Shown here piece after piece: positions 1 through 7,038 of a stretch of 64,000 nt of DNA. This DNA is from Streptomyces sp. H27-C3. Lineage in GTDB: Bacteria > Actinomycetota > Actinomycetes > Streptomycetales > Streptomycetaceae. The stretch's first letter is position 1; each line of letters begins with the position of its first letter. The stretch covers positions 316,335 through 380,334 of the forward strand of contig NZ_JASITA010000002.1 of NCBI RefSeq assembly GCF_030063415.1, given 5' to 3'. A model generated the notes under the pieces. The model ran no database searches, had not been told where the DNA came from, and worked only from the letters and a program-made list of their open reading frames with translations. Both the position numbers and the translations under genes were made by a program.

Positions 1-57
<57 letters not shown>

Positions 58-61
58 GGGC

Positions 62-86
62 CCGCCCGCAGGTCGAATGCGGGCGG
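62..86 (-). terminator. Hairpin ending the leftward element operon
   Basis: A perfect 9-bp stem (CCGCCCGCA / TGCGGGCGG) with a 7-nt loop lies just beyond the stop codon of the last leftward gene. It is the first strong hairpin after a long run of tightly packed genes, which fits a transcription terminator. Followed leftward, the transcript would enter a C tract, not a U tract, so its efficiency is uncertain. Confidence 0.55.
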
Positions 87-103
87 CCCGAACTGCCCGT
101 GGG

Positions 104-634
104 CTACTCGGTGGTTTCGTTTGCGCCCCACGCCTCGCACGCGGCGTTCAGTGCGTCCGCCTGATCCCAGCTGCCGCCGATCAGTCCTCCGTCCCACTGC
201 GGGCTGCCGAAGTTATGGAAGTGGCCCGCGCCGATCTGGCGGGCGACGACCTTGCGGGCGGCGTCGACGACTGCGGCCGGGGAGGCGTAGCCGTGCACCG
301 GGAGGCTCGTGGGGTACTCGTTCGAGCTGTCGGCTTTCAGTTCGGCGAACAGCCAGACGGGGCCGCGCTCCGGGTCGCCGTCCTCCTCGGCGCCGGTGTG
401 CCACTCCCACAGCAGGAGCAGCCCGTGCGGCCACGCCGAGTCCGTGGGGGCGTCGTCGCTGTCGTCCGCGAGGGTGCCGGACGGGTCGAGGGTGAGTACC
501 GAGTTGAGGTAGCAATACGTGCCGCGGGTGTCGCCGTCGGACGTCCACGCTTCGGCGGGTGCAAGTCCGGCTGCGGTGAGGGCGTTGGTGATGGCGGTGG
601 TGTACGGGTCGTGGGGGAGCGTGCGGGCGTTCAT
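104..634 (-). CDS. Hypothetical protein, last gene of the element operon
   Basis: A 176-residue soluble protein of no family I recognise. It has no signal peptide or membrane segment. It contains an acidic stretch (TLADDSDDAPTDS) near residues 55-67 and a tryptophan-rich middle (WPHGLLLLWEWHTG). Two in-frame ATGs lie six bases apart. AGGAG directly abuts the upstream one and sits six bases before the second, so I chose the second (position 634). It is the distal gene of the leftward operon, followed by a hairpin. Function unknown; accessory phage or ICE protein by context. Confidence 0.75.
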   Translation of the reverse strand: MNARTLPHDPYTTAITNALTAAGLAPAEAWTSDGDTRGTYCYLNSVLTLDPSGTLADDSDDAPTDSAWPHGLLLLWEWHTGAEEDGDPERGPVWLFAELKADSSNEYPTSLPVHGYASPAAVVDAARKVVARQIGAGHFHNFGSPQWDGGLIGGSWDQADALNAACEAWGANETTE

Positions 635-703
635 GGTCATCTCCTGTGGGTTGTTGTGCGGGGGTGTGGTTGGTGCGGCGCGGTCAGTCGTCGGCGGGGG
701 CGG

Positions 704-904
704 TCACGGACCCACCTCGATCTCGGCGAGTGGTGTGCCGTTGGTGAGGTGGCTGTGCAGCTCGCGCAGGCGGGTCATGGCGCGGGCGTCGCGGCGGGAC
801 AGGGCGCGCCGGGCGGTCATCGGCAGGCCGCTCCAGCAGCCGGGGCAGAGGTACTTGCCTGGCCCTTTGGGCTGGCGGCAGGACGGGCAGGGGCTCGTGG
901 CCAT
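704..904 (-). CDS. Small zinc-ribbon protein (66 aa)
   Basis: A 66-residue basic protein beginning MATSPCPSCRQPKG, with two CxxC knuckles (CPSC near residue 6, CPGC near residue 20) separated by 11 residues, as in a zinc ribbon. The second half is Arg-rich (TARRALSRRDARAMTRLRELHSHL). AAGGAG lies upstream of the ATG at a good distance. It sits between the replication ATPase and the last operon gene. A nucleic-acid-binding or structural zinc role is inferred only from the Cys pattern. Confidence 0.65.
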   Translation of the reverse strand: MATSPCPSCRQPKGPGKYLCPGCWSGLPMTARRALSRRDARAMTRLRELHSHLTNGTPLAEIEVGP

Positions 905-948
905 GTGGTGCTCCTTGTGCGCGGGGTGGGGTGGAACCGGGTGGGCGG

Positions 949-2706
949 TCATGCGGCGGGGTGGTGGTGGCTGCCGGTGGTGGGGTCGCAGCTGAGGCAG
1001 GTGTCGTATCCGCGGTCGGCTCGGTAGCCGTGGAGGGGGGTGTCGCAGATGGTGCAGAGGGGCTTGGAGTCGTCCTCTGGTGCGGGGCTTCCCTCCCCCT
1101 TCCCCTCTCTTCGAGGGGGGGAAGGGGGGGAAGGGGGGGTTCCCTGGGGTTCCCCGGAGGTTCCCGGGTAATGCTTGACCTGGGGTTCTTCGCTTTCCGC
1201 GGGGGTTCCCGGGGAACGTTCCCCGGGAACCCCTTCCGGGAAGGTCTCCGGGAACCCATCGGGGGAACCCGAGTTGTCCCGGTTTTTGCGGGTTCTGACG
1301 GCGGCGGCGATCTTGTCTTTCCCGATCTTGATTCCGGCGTTGGCGAGGGCCGCGATGGTGCGCGGATTGCCGGCGTCGTTCGGCAGGGCGAGCCCGTCGA
1401 TCTGCATGACCAGCCACTCGTGTGAGCCCCGGACGTTCTGCTCCAGGTGCTCGTACGCGGCGATGACGTGGCGGGTGCCGCCGGGCATCCACCGGTCGCC
1501 TTCGCGGCGGGCGTGGCGCACGACGTGGAACAGCTCGGGGCCGATGCCGGTGCGGGTGTGGGTGCGGCGGAGCAGGAGGTCGCCGCCGCCCTGGACACGC
1601 AGCTCCCAGACGTGGTCGACGTCCTGGTTCTTGGCGGAGGAGCCGCGGGCGCCGCGCTCGCCGTCCTTACCGAGGTGGTCGAGGCGGACGCTGGCAATAC
1701 CGGCGCGCTTGAGGGGGAGCAGCGTGTGCCGGTACAGGCACAACCAGGTGTCGGCGTCGTTCTCGGGGCCGCTGATGAAGCGGCTGACGGTGTCGAGGCA
1801 GACGAGTTGGGCTTCGCACTCCTTGACCATGGCGAGGAGGTCGGCTCCTCCGCCGGCGGTGTCGAGGGGGCGGATGGGCGGGAAGCTGGCGTACGAGAAG
1901 AGGCCCATGCGCCCGGGGCCCGCGCCGTACGACATGAACCGGTCCTGGATGTCCTGGTGGCCGTTCTCGGCGTCGACATAGAGGACGGGGACGGGCGCCT
2001 TGGGGCGGTCGCCGAGGAAGCTTTGGCCGGTGGCCATGCGCCACAGCCACTCTTGGACGAGGAGGCTCTTGCCGGCCTTGCCGTCGCCGACGATGGTGAT
2101 CTGCTGGCCGGGTGCCATGAGCTTGCCAGGGAGGAGTTCGACGGCGCCGAAGTTGGTGGCGAAGAACGGGTCCCAGTCGAGGAGCGCGGACGTCAGGTGT
2201 GAGGGGCCGCCCGAGTTGGTGTTGCGGTCGTCCTCGTACTTGCGGTGCGCGGCGTCGAGCGTGTCGAGGTACTCGCTGGCCGCACCGCGCTGGATCTCGA
2301 CGTGCATGCGGGTGGCGTGCTCGGCGTGGCGCCGCCGTTTGGCCTGCTCGCTGATCTGCTCGGCGAAGTTCCAGGCCATGCCGGCGTTGAGGTAGTCCGT
2401 GCCGAGTCGGATGATCAGGGCGCCGTTGTCGACCTCGCGGAGGCGGCCGAGGCGTTCGATCTCGCCGCGGACGGTGACCGGGTGGATGGCTTTTTCCTCG
2501 GCGACCATGCCGCCGACGACGTCCCAGATGAGGCGGATCGACGGTTGGTAGATGTCGTCGCGGTCGATGATGGCGGCGCACTCGGTGTATGCGGTGGCGC
2601 TGTGCAGGATGGCGCTGCCCACGAGGTTTTCGGCCTCGGCGTCGTGGGGCTGCGTGGGGCCGTCGTGGTCCGCCTGGTCACGCGCGAAGGGGCGGACGTT
2701 CTCCAC
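949..2706 (-). CDS. Replicative DnaB/RecA-type ATPase (helicase-primase-like)
   Basis: A 585-residue protein with a DnaB-like N-terminal helical domain (about residues 20-160) and a RecA-fold ATPase. Walker A is GDGKAGKS at 207-214 and the Walker B aspartate is near 305 (LVCLDT). A long Pro/Gly-rich linker (about 470-545) leads to a C-terminal CxxC...CxxC zinc knuckle (CTIC...CLSC, about 550-575). Such RepA/DnaB-like proteins open element replication origins or act as helicases. The start is GTG with AAGGAG seven bases upstream. The linker is encoded by dense inverted repeats (1138-1275), so the gene may carry its own origin. Exact biochemical role unproven. Confidence 0.8.
   Translation of the reverse strand: MENVRPFARDQADHDGPTQPHDAEAENLVGSAILHSATAYTECAAIIDRDDIYQPSIRLIWDVVGGMVAEEKAIHPVTVRGEIERLGRLREVDNGALIIRLGTDYLNAGMAWNFAEQISEQAKRRRHAEHATRMHVEIQRGAASEYLDTLDAAHRKYEDDRNTNSGGPSHLTSALLDWDPFFATNFGAVELLPGKLMAPGQQITIVGDGKAGKSLLVQEWLWRMATGQSFLGDRPKAPVPVLYVDAENGHQDIQDRFMSYGAGPGRMGLFSYASFPPIRPLDTAGGGADLLAMVKECEAQLVCLDTVSRFISGPENDADTWLCLYRHTLLPLKRAGIASVRLDHLGKDGERGARGSSAKNQDVDHVWELRVQGGGDLLLRRTHTRTGIGPELFHVVRHARREGDRWMPGGTRHVIAAYEHLEQNVRGSHEWLVMQIDGLALPNDAGNPRTIAALANAGIKIGKDKIAAAVRTRKNRDNSGSPDGFPETFPEGVPGERSPGTPAESEEPQVKHYPGTSGEPQGTPPSPPSPPRREGKGEGSPAPEDDSKPLCTICDTPLHGYRADRGYDTCLSCDPTTGSHHHPAA
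1138..1275. repeat. Iteron-like GTTCCC/GGGAAC array inside the replication gene
   Basis: At least eight copies of a GGTTCCC(C/T)GG-type unit occur here in both orientations, within the linker-coding part of the replication ATPase gene. The centre, 1202-1233, is a perfect 32-bp palindrome. The flanking segment 1090-1140 is a purine-rich G/A tract. This layout, iterons inside the initiator gene, is what lambda has inside gene O, so it is a candidate replication origin. Low-complexity coding alone cannot be excluded. Confidence 0.5.
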
Positions 2707-2721
2707 GTGCGGGCTCCTTGC

Positions 2722-3021
2722 TCAGAAGAGGGTGGTGGGCTGCCGGTTGCAGCGGTGTTCGGTGACGTGGGGGTGGGGGCAGTCCGTGGGGTGCCAGGTG
2801 CCGGTCCAGGCGAGGCGTGGGGGCCCGAACTTGGGGGTGTTGAGGCACCAGATGAGGCGGTTGGGTTCGCGGATGGCGGCCTGCTGCTCGGCGGTCAAGG
2901 GGGTGAGGTCCGCGGTGACGGTGAGGGCGGCGCGGTGGCCTACGAGCTGGGTGAGGATGGGCGCGCGGCAGGTCCGGCAGCGGGAGTCGTCGCTGCGGGG
3001 CCGTGCCGCGCGCCCGGCCAT
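2722..3021 (-). CDS. Cys/His-rich small protein (99 aa)
   Basis: A 99-residue protein with CRTCRAP near residues 15-21 and a C-terminal CPHPHVTEHRC cluster, suggesting a bound metal. The central part (LTAEQQAAIREPNRLIWCLNTPKFGPPR) looks globular. Its ATG overlaps the TGA of the upstream DUF2303 gene by one base (TGATG), so it is probably translationally coupled. It lies directly upstream of the replication ATPase. No family recognised; a replication-accessory zinc protein is only a guess. Confidence 0.65.
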   Translation of the reverse strand: MAGRAARPRSDDSRCRTCRAPILTQLVGHRAALTVTADLTPLTAEQQAAIREPNRLIWCLNTPKFGPPRLAWTGTWHPTDCPHPHVTEHRCNRQPTTLF

Positions 3022-3851
3022 CAGGCGGGGGAGCCGTTCATGACGGGCTGCTCGATGTCCCCGTCGATGCGGTTCACCACGTCGGCGAACGCGTTGCGGC
3101 GGATCTCGTCGGGGCGTTCGAGCTTGTAGCCGAGCTGGAGGCCGGCCGCGCCGATGCGGTACCGGAGGCGGGCAGTGAGCCGGTAGCCGTCGCTGCCCTC
3201 GAACGGGACGAGGCCGATCACGAACGTCTCAGGCACGGCAAGCTGTCCCTTCTGCCCTGCCTTGGCGGTGCCGGTCTCGACGTACTGGAACTGCCGCTGA
3301 CCGCTGTTGAGTCGGCTCGCGGACTGGAAGTCGACCTTGCTGGTGGCCTGGAAGCTCTGCGCGATCTCCAGCATCTCGGCGGCCGAGGGCTCCAGCAGCT
3401 CGGGGAGGTGGTCCTCCAGGAACTCGGCGAACGTCTCCTGATCCATGAGCTTGCCGTCGCGGCCGGTCCACTGCTTCCACGCCTCGGTCTCGCGCAGGGT
3501 GAGGGTGAGCCGGTGGCCGGACCAACGAGCCTCGGTGCCGGTATGGGCGTCAAGAACGGCAGTGACCGTGAGCCGCTCCGCGTCGGCGTAGATCTCACTG
3601 TCGGCATTGGCGTGCTTGGTGAAGTACGCGGAGAACGACGCTGCGTCGCGGACGGTGGTGGTGCCACGCTTCCGGGTCGGGATGCCGGTGAACTCGCTCC
3701 CGGTGAGGTCGACCTGGTGGACGCCGCTAGGGGTGTGGAAGGCGTAGACCTTGCCGACTTCGAGTTCGGCGGGCGGTGCGGTGCGGAGTGCGGTGTCGAC
3801 GATCGTCTGGGCTTCGCCGGGTGCGCTGAGAAGTTCGGTGCTGTACGTCAT
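3021..3851 (-). CDS. DUF2303 family protein (YfdQ-like)
   Basis: A 276-residue soluble protein matching the DUF2303 pattern I know from prophage genes such as E. coli YfdQ. The run RKRGTTTVRDAASFSAYF, then EFLEDHLPELLEPSAAEMLEIAQ, then VPETFVIGLVPFEGSD are characteristic of the family. Its biochemical function is unknown; relatives sit in phage early and replication regions. ATG at 3851 is two bases after the previous stop. It is embedded in the leftward operon between recombination and replication genes. Confidence 0.8.
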   Translation of the reverse strand: MTYSTELLSAPGEAQTIVDTALRTAPPAELEVGKVYAFHTPSGVHQVDLTGSEFTGIPTRKRGTTTVRDAASFSAYFTKHANADSEIYADAERLTVTAVLDAHTGTEARWSGHRLTLTLRETEAWKQWTGRDGKLMDQETFAEFLEDHLPELLEPSAAEMLEIAQSFQATSKVDFQSASRLNSGQRQFQYVETGTAKAGQKGQLAVPETFVIGLVPFEGSDGYRLTARLRYRIGAAGLQLGYKLERPDEIRRNAFADVVNRIDGDIEQPVMNGSPA

Positions 3852-3853
3852 GG

Positions 3854-4216
3854 TCAGGCGTCCTTGAAGGTGTCGTTGGCGGGTGCGGTGCGGAAGTCCA
3901 TGGCGAGCTGGCGGGGGTCTTCGCGGACGGGGTTGCCGTCGTCGTCGAGGAAGTACAGGGACTTGACGGGGGTGGGCTTGGGGGCCTTGACGGTCGACTC
4001 GACGCCGATGGGGAGCGGGGCGGACTCGACGCCGTTGGCCGGGGGGTCGACGACGACGGTGATGACGAGGGCTCCCTTCTTGCCGTGGGCGCGGACGGAG
4101 TCGAGGAGGTCGTGGAACTCGGTGGAGAGGGCTTCGGCGGTGCGACCGTTGAGGTGTCCGGCGATGAACGCGGCGAGGTCGGCGCGCTCGGTGGTGTCGA
4201 TGTCCTGGGTGGTCAT
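3854..4216 (-). CDS. Hypothetical protein (120 aa)
   Basis: A 120-residue protein beginning MTTQDIDTTERADLAAFIAGHLNGRT. It has a predicted helical N-terminal half, a hydrophobic beta stretch (GALVITVVVDPP, about 49-60) and a C-terminal segment KSLYFLDDDGNPVREDPRQLAMDF. Its start overlaps the stop of the upstream gene (ATGA), showing it belongs to the coupled operon. I do not recognise the family; it pairs with the DUF2303 gene immediately downstream. Confidence 0.65.
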   Translation of the reverse strand: MTTQDIDTTERADLAAFIAGHLNGRTAEALSTEFHDLLDSVRAHGKKGALVITVVVDPPANGVESAPLPIGVESTVKAPKPTPVKSLYFLDDDGNPVREDPRQLAMDFRTAPANDTFKDA

Positions 4217-4458
4217 GCGGCGTGTGCTCCTTGGTTGGCGGTGCAGTAGGTGGGGTGGTCGGTGCGGATGCGGGCGACGAACTCGCGGACGCGGTCGGCG
4301 CCGGTGACGGGGCCCTCGCGGGTGCGGCAGAGGAGGCACTCGTAGCGGGCGCGGGGCTGCGTCTTTCGGACGATCCGGCCTGCGCGGTCACCGTCGCGGA
4401 TCTCGTAGGCGTCGCCGCAGTCGATGAACAGCGCGGCGGTGAGGTGGCGTTGGGTCAC
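4213..4458 (-). CDS. Small CxxC protein (81 aa), GTG start
   Basis: An 81-residue protein (VTQRHLTAALFIDCGDAYEIRDGD...) whose GTG start overlaps the TGA of the upstream gene as GTGA. It carries a CLLC motif (RYECLLCRTREG, about residue 38) and a lone C-terminal Cys (HPTYCTANQGAHAA), a possible zinc site. Its end overlaps the next gene's ATG. It is a small accessory protein of the element operon; function unknown. Confidence 0.6.
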   Translation of the reverse strand: MTQRHLTAALFIDCGDAYEIRDGDRAGRIVRKTQPRARYECLLCRTREGPVTGADRVREFVARIRTDHPTYCTANQGAHAA

Positions 4459-4775
4459 AGGGCACCGCCGAACAGGTCGAGCTGCGCGGCTGGCGGGCAG
4501 CAACGGCGGCATGTGCAGCGGGTCTTGCACACCCGGTCGGCGAGCCACACTGTGGCGCGCGGCGGCCATGAGAGACCGGGCCCGTAGATGCTCTTCTCGA
4601 AGCTCCACTCCACGCCGCCACCGTTGCATCGGTCGTGGTCGCCAGCGCGGCAGTCGTTGCAGATCCACGGGGTTGCGGGCTGGCAGTGGCAGGGTCCGCC
4701 CGCGCGCGGTGCGGTGATGCGGGCGTTGTGGACGAGGACGTGTTCGCGGACCCATGCCGCAGCGTCGGGCGTCAT
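4455..4775 (-). CDS. Cys-rich small protein (106 aa)
   Basis: A 106-residue protein dense in cysteines: CHCQP, WICNDCRAGDHDRC, then VCKTRCTCRRCCPP near the C-terminus. At least nine cysteines in 70 residues imply one or more metal sites. Both ends overlap neighbours by four bases (ATGA upstream, GTGA downstream), so translation is coupled. The next gene upstream encodes WhiB, another Cys-metal protein. No known family recognised. Confidence 0.6.
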   Translation of the reverse strand: MTPDAAAWVREHVLVHNARITAPRAGGPCHCQPATPWICNDCRAGDHDRCNGGGVEWSFEKSIYGPGLSWPPRATVWLADRVCKTRCTCRRCCPPAAQLDLFGGAL

Positions 4776-5077
4776 CGGGCGGTCTCCCGGGCGGCGGCTT
4801 GTCTGGCCCTGGCGTCCTGCCTGTACCAGCGGGCGCGTTCGCCGGGGGTGAGGCCGCCGCGGACGCCGGCCCGGGTGCGGTGGTCGGCGTGGCCCTCCTC
4901 GGCCATGGCGGAGGCCAGGCACTGCTCGACGACCGGGCACTTGGTTCGACAGACCCACTTGGCGGTGGAGTACTCGGACGGCTCACCGTCGGCGGGGATG
5001 AAGAGTTCCCCGAGGTCTGCGCAGGCGGCGGCGTTCACCCAGTGGCGGGCGCGGGGCCACGCGTCGGGGGCGGTCAT
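4772..5077 (-). CDS. WhiB-family iron-sulfur transcription factor
   Basis: A 101-residue protein with the WhiB signature: four cysteines at about 19, 43, 47 and 53 (AACAD...CRTKCPVVEQC) that bind a 4Fe-4S cluster, followed by a turn motif GVRGGLTPGER (about 71-81) and a basic tail. WhiB proteins work with the primary sigma factor; phage-borne members can interfere with host WhiB regulators. I start it at the ATG overlapping the resolvase stop (5077), which gives the normal WhiB length. Which promoters it targets cannot be read from sequence. Confidence 0.88.
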   Translation of the reverse strand: MTAPDAWPRARHWVNAAACADLGELFIPADGEPSEYSTAKWVCRTKCPVVEQCLASAMAEEGHADHRTRAGVRGGLTPGERARWYRQDARARQAAARETAR

Positions 5078-5700
5078 CGAGCCACCACCGGTAGGTTGTG
5101 CCACTTCACGCCGCGCAACGCCTGCTCCGCCCACGCCTGCGGTACCTCCGCCAGGACGTGGCCCAGAGAGTGCAGACCGAGAGCGAGAAGGATGTACGCG
5201 TCGCTCTCGTCGTAGCGGTGCGTGCCCTCAGTCAGCAGCCCGTACCTCTCGTGCACGGCGTCACGGATCATGCCCTTGCCGACCGTGTACCGCTTGTTCT
5301 TCGGGACGGAGGTGGGCACCGGGCGGAGCTCCCCAGTGGCGTACATGTTTCGGGACTGCGGGTTGATGACGGCGTAGGGGATGCCGCGCTTCCACAGGTC
5401 CTGGCGGATCATCCACCGCATGGCGGCGAGTGCGTCGGCACCGTTGTTGTTCTTGGAGAAGGCGGCGCCTTCGATGACGACGTAGTCGGCGTGGCGGTAG
5501 AACGTGGAGCAGCCTTCGAGCTGTTGAGCGAAGCGGGGGTGGAGGTTCTTGGCCTTGGCGTGGACGTAGTCGGTCCAGCCGACGCCAGCGATGCCGGTGA
5601 CGATGGTGGCGGCGTCGAGTGCGATGACGAGGGGGCGGGCCCCCGCCCCGGCCGGAGCCAGGACGGAGACCGCGGGGGTGAGGTCGAACAGGGTGGTCAT
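5074..5700 (-). CDS. RuvC-like Holliday-junction resolvase / RNase H-fold nuclease
   Basis: A 208-residue protein with RNase-H-fold acidic residues in RuvC-like positions: D29 in LVIALDAATIVTGIA, E77 in YVVIEGAAF, and D164/D167 in RYDESDAYILLALG. Phage and plasmid RuvC-like enzymes resolve recombination or replication intermediates. The ATG at 5700 overlaps the upstream stop as ATGA. Its place among exonuclease, resolvase and replication genes supports a DNA-processing role in element replication. Substrate preference unknown. Confidence 0.75.
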   Translation of the reverse strand: MTTLFDLTPAVSVLAPAGAGARPLVIALDAATIVTGIAGVGWTDYVHAKAKNLHPRFAQQLEGCSTFYRHADYVVIEGAAFSKNNNGADALAAMRWMIRQDLWKRGIPYAVINPQSRNMYATGELRPVPTSVPKNKRYTVGKGMIRDAVHERYGLLTEGTHRYDESDAYILLALGLHSLGHVLAEVPQAWAEQALRGVKWHNLPVVAR

Positions 5701-5924
5701 CAGACACCTGCCGGTGTGTCGCAGCGGCACGTCCAGCAGGTGCGGGACCCGTCAGCGTGCAACGCGTGGTACATGCTGCGCGCCTCTTCGGGGCACCACG
5801 CGTAGCCGTTCGCGTCGACGGCCCCGGCGGCGATGAGGTCGGCGAGCGGGCCCATGTCCGGTACGGCCGGGGTGGCGCGGTGTCGGCCGTGCGGCTTGCG
5901 GCGGAAGGGAACGCGGAGCTTCAC
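5700..5924 (-). CDS. Small CxxC protein (74 aa), GTG start
   Basis: A 74-residue protein with a strongly basic N-terminus (KLRVPFRRKPHGRHR) and a C-terminal Cys pair (TCWTCRCDTPAGV), preceded by AWCPEEARSMYHALHADGSR. GTG start overlaps the upstream stop as GTGA and its own stop overlaps the resolvase ATG. A nucleic-acid-associated zinc protein is plausible from composition only. No family recognised. Confidence 0.6.
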   Translation of the reverse strand: MKLRVPFRRKPHGRHRATPAVPDMGPLADLIAAGAVDANGYAWCPEEARSMYHALHADGSRTCWTCRCDTPAGV

Positions 5925-6313
5925 GGCTTCACCGCCGAGGGCTTGTCGGTCCGCCGGGTCTGCCAGGAGGCGCCGAGCGCGATGTTGGGGGCGTCCAGAC
6001 CGACAGCGGCGTCAAGCCGGGCCTGGAGGTGGGCAACCTGCCGGGCCAGTGCCGCGTTCTGTACGCGGTAGCAGGCGCAGGTGCGCAGCGCCCAGGCGAG
6101 CCGGGACTTCGCATGGGCCACGTCGGCGGCCGTTGTTGCGACCGAGTCGCGGCTGAGCTCCAGGCGCTCACTGAGGTGCGTGGCGCGTTCGGCGGTGCGG
6201 GTGGCGGCTCCGAGGTGCGCGGCGGCCGCCGTCCGGGCGTCGTCCCGCTCGTCGGCGAGCTGCTGGACGCGTGATTCCAGGTCGGCGATGTGCCGGGTTT
6301 TCGCTCCGAACAT
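5921..6313 (-). CDS. Coiled-coil protein (130 aa)
   Basis: A 130-residue mostly helical protein. Residues about 8-50 (IADLESRVQQLADERDDARTAA...) and 85-110 (NAALARQVAHLQARLDAAVG) show heptad-like Leu/Val/Ala spacing typical of a coiled coil. A CACY segment sits in the middle. It overlaps both neighbours by four bases. It may be a scaffold or partner of the adjacent exonuclease; no family recognised. Confidence 0.65.
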   Translation of the reverse strand: MFGAKTRHIADLESRVQQLADERDDARTAAAAHLGAATRTAERATHLSERLELSRDSVATTAADVAHAKSRLAWALRTCACYRVQNAALARQVAHLQARLDAAVGLDAPNIALGASWQTRRTDKPSAVKP

Positions 6314-7038
6314 CAGACGTCTCCTCGCTGGTGCGGGATGAGGGGCCATTCGGTGCGGACGCCGTCGGCCTGGTGCTCCTTGCCAGGCGTCTTGCGGAAG
6401 TAGGAGGCGAGGCCTTCGGCCTGCTCGCGCGCCCACCCGATCTGCGCGGTGTGCAACTCCGGTAGGGCCAGCGCCCCGATCTGTCCCTTGGTCGAGGCGA
6501 TCCGCCATGCGACGCGGCATGCGGCGATCGCGTCGGCGTCTGCGGAGTGGGCGCCGTCGAGGGCGACTTCGTAGGTGCGGCAGAGGTCTTCGAGCTTCCG
6601 CCCGCCGCGCCGGAACTTGTCGACGACCTTGTCGAGGACTCGGGGGTCTACGACGAACAGGGCGTTGTCCACCAGGTCCGTCAGCGTCGGCACTTGGTGG
6701 CGCCGGGCCTCACGGTCGAGCATCGTCAGGTCGAACGAAGCGTTCATCGCGACGACCGGGATGCCGTCCCGGACGACCTGCGCCAGTGCGGCCACGACCT
6801 GCTCGACTACCTCGGCGGCCGGCCTGCCCCCGGCGCGGGCCTGCTCGGTGGTGATGCCGTGGATCTTCGCGGCGCCGTCGGGGATTTCCACGCCAGGATC
6901 AGCGAGCCAGTTCGCGGTCTGGACGGGGTGGCCGCCGCCGACTTGGACGACGCAGGCGGTGACGATGCGGTCGGTCTCGACGTCGACGCCGGTGGTCTCA
7001 AGGTCGAAGCCAGCCATGCGGCCGAGGTGCCAGCTCAT
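6313..7038 (-). CDS. DnaQ-type 3'-5' exonuclease (DEDD family)
   Basis: A 241-residue protein. ExoI motif FDLETTGVD (D12, E14), ExoII around MNASFDLTMLDRE, and ExoIII HSADADAIAA with the conserved His and Asp make a DEDDh exonuclease. It may proofread or process single-stranded ends during element replication or recombination. The ATG overlaps the upstream stop as ATGA. It sits beside the Gp3-like and PD-(D/E)XK genes, giving a recombination module similar to phage early regions. Confidence 0.88.
   Translation of the reverse strand: MSWHLGRMAGFDLETTGVDVETDRIVTACVVQVGGGHPVQTANWLADPGVEIPDGAAKIHGITTEQARAGGRPAAEVVEQVVAALAQVVRDGIPVVAMNASFDLTMLDREARRHQVPTLTDLVDNALFVVDPRVLDKVVDKFRRGGRKLEDLCRTYEVALDGAHSADADAIAACRVAWRIASTKGQIGALALPELHTAQIGWAREQAEGLASYFRKTPGKEHQADGVRTEWPLIPHQRGDV

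Noticed and set aside
1080..1140. Purine tract as G-quadruplex promoter
   Set aside because: Runs of G are interrupted by AA and codes Pro-rich linker; could matter for an origin but there is no evidence for a promoter.
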